Positions 63,711 through 64,000 of a stretch of DNA of 64,000 nt are shown here, in pieces. The position numbers and the translations under genes are program-made. Location: contig JAQJVL010000607.1 in the NCBI GenBank assembly GCA_035578905.1, forward strand, positions 434,001 through 498,000. Reading direction: 5' to 3'. The DNA comes from Stictocephala bisonia (lineage: Eukaryota > Arthropoda > Insecta > Hemiptera > Membracidae). Under the pieces are notes generated by a model, which was not told where the DNA came from, made no database searches, and saw only the letters and a program-made list of their open reading frames with translations. Positions within the stretch are counted from its first letter, which is position 1, and every line of letters begins with the position of its first letter.

Positions 63711-64000
63711 GTAGTCCGTTTTATTTAACTATGCTTATGTAACTTTACATTGTTATTTATTTCAGTCAACTCATCGTCAGTTAAAAAATAACAGTTACAT
63801 AGCTGTCATTAGTTTCCAACAATGATAAGTGATTAACAATAATTAAGTTGTTTTTAATATTGTTATAGATTCTTCGTTTTGCCTGTGAAATATGTAACAA
63901 ATTAAATTTTGATAGTTTTGACCAGTTACTCTCCCACAACAACTAACAGACATGTATAACTATTTCAATTTAATGCAGAACTATCAACTTTCTTTATTAC
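63711..64000. other. Noncoding, window edge
   Basis: No supported feature. AACAGTTACATAG and CTATGCTTATGTAACT form a loose inverted pair. Confidence 0.4.

Noticed and set aside
1..64000. A prokaryote-like defence system, CRISPR array or gene cluster
   Set aside because: The window is clearly eukaryotic, with spliced genes and metazoan transposons; all tandem arrays found are minisatellites without spacer structure.

Overview
The window is 64 kb of AT-rich eukaryotic DNA with long introns, short phase-consistent exons and a dense load of transposable elements. Mariner, piggyBac, pogo/Tigger-like, hAT, BEL/Pao, Gypsy, RTE, CR1/jockey-group LINE and Penelope-like sequences occur side by side. 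Together with an intron-rich SENP/Ulp1 gene this points to an arthropod, most likely an insect with a large genome. I cannot name the species. There are no prokaryotic features, CRISPR arrays or recognisable tRNA or rRNA genes.

Host genes. (1) The best-supported gene is a SUMO protease of the SENP1/2-Ulp1 type on the minus strand. Eight exons between 55226 and 34381 join with matching splice phases into 399 codons plus a stop. The C48 protease domain is complete, with the His, Asp and Cys catalytic residues; the 5' part of the gene lies upstream of 55226 and was not found. (2) A plus-strand gene of unknown identity contributes its last two exons, 23113-23226 and 29161-29193. It therefore converges with the SENP gene. 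(3) A weaker plus-strand exon pair lies at 3047-3165 and 3865-3886. (4) An isolated minus-strand Cys-rich exon candidate lies at 28373-28490.

Mobile elements from left to right. A palindromic foldback element (2068-2760); a TTAA-flanked piggyBac-like element holding a LINE tail (5245-6935); a three-layer nest at 7976-12229 (TIR element, minus-strand RTE, plus-strand RTE); a pogo-like element (13704-14758); a Penelope-like element with GIY-YIG coding sequence and inverted ends, interrupted by a piggyBac-type element (14976-16450); a BEL/Pao retrotransposon with near-identical LTRs, a 5-bp target duplication and one 1760-codon gag-pol frame (16660-22668); a decayed Gypsy (23276-27147); a hAT (32306-33838); two piggyBac elements with transposase (35669-38482 and 40534-43417); three mariner-type elements (44762-46797, 49490-50803, 59692-61023); two more pogo-like elements (52486-52960, 53151-54072); an inverted pair of minisatellite arrays (55399-56335); and LINE remains at 58700-63710, one of them split by the third mariner.

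How it fits together. The SENP introns have served as insertion sites. Two piggyBacs, two mariners, pogo-like elements and satellites lie between its exons, one piggyBac ending only 50 bp from an exon, yet every exon remains open and correctly spliced. The element-in-element insertions give a relative order of arrival. I see no evidence for a novel multi-gene system. The most unusual items are the minisatellite-armed foldback, the foldback split by a piggyBac, the repeated GGGCCACCGGTGGCCC palindromes in the piggyBac-type element, and the hairpin-array inside a pogo-like element.
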